Shown: positions 63,711 through 64,000 of the stretch, one piece after another
How positions within the stretch are numbered: the first letter of the stretch is position 1
How the letters are laid out: every line of letters starts with the position of its first letter
Origin: Ulota crispa
Taxonomy: Eukaryota; Streptophyta; Bryopsida; Orthotrichales; Orthotrichaceae
Direction of reading: 5' to 3'
NCBI GenBank assembly: GCA_963920765.1
Contig: OY987248.1
Coordinates: 1,493,001 to 1,557,000, forward strand
Length of the DNA: 64,000 nt
Notes under the pieces: generated by a model
Seen by the model: only the letters and a program-made list of their open reading frames with translations
Database searches by the model: none
What the model was told of the DNA's origin: nothing
Made by a program: the position numbers and the translations under genes

Positions 63711-64000
63711 CTGGAGAAGCATAAGCAATGCAGAATCAAATAAGAAGATCAACCTGAGAATCGCATTTACAGAACAAAACTCCATCGAAACATTTCATAC
63801 TTTAAGATCGTCACAAATCTACAATTCATCACAAGAATTATAAATGACTTATTCAAATAATTCTAAAATATTCAAAATCCAAAAGTAATAATCCATATGT
63901 AAAACACCAAGAAATCTTCCAATATTTTGCATAAACTCTATGCAATACATTGGAAAATCTATGTCCTTCAACATCAAGAGATTTCCCTATGCTTTGCAAA

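Overview
This is nuclear DNA from a land plant. The evidence is the polyubiquitin sequence (plant-type residues), GT-AG introns in every complex gene, a plant-type receptor kinase, telo-box motifs and many small inverted-repeat transposons. The window is AT-rich and gene-poor, with five protein genes in 64 kb. I cannot name the species. The unusual receptor kinase and the divergence of the genes from flowering-plant relatives suggest a non-seed plant, perhaps a moss, but that is inference.

Layout. 1-7.1 kb is intergenic: several MITE-like repeats, a 150-bp tandem repeat and an AT microsatellite. 7.2-9.3 kb holds an MPP6-type exosome cofactor gene (+) whose 5' leader and start codon are tandemly duplicated. 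11-33.6 kb is a repeat desert: TTAA-flanked elements, CACTA-like MITEs, long inverted repeats, a broken Copia gag, a decayed minus-strand gene interrupted by a MITE, and at 30.7-33.6 kb an apparently perfect 638-bp-arm inverted repeat. 34.6-36.7 kb holds a four-exon receptor-like kinase (+) with a phytocyanin-like ectodomain. 37.9-39.1 kb holds a five-unit polyubiquitin gene (-), convergent with the kinase. 39.4-48.9 kb is repeats again, including a 2.85-kb TTAA element with a second TTAA element nested in its arm, and a minisatellite split by a MITE. 49.6-56.7 kb holds a 15-exon multi-pass membrane metallophosphoesterase (+). 59.5-64 kb holds a CofD-like gene (-), whose first exons lie beyond the right edge.

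The genes do not form a pathway; they look like unrelated housekeeping and signalling genes between transposon islands. The models rest on splice sites that keep frame across all exons and on recognisable family motifs. Exact ends of UTRs and repeats are estimates by eye.

Most interesting points: (1) the phytocyanin-kinase fusion architecture; (2) a family of elements with TTAACCCC...GGGGTTAA ends, whose TTAA target duplication is supported by an empty site in the opposite arm of the host element, resembling piggyBac; (3) the perfect long inverted repeat; (4) the duplicated MPP6 leader, which creates an eight-residue upstream ORF; (5) A28T in three of five ubiquitin units.
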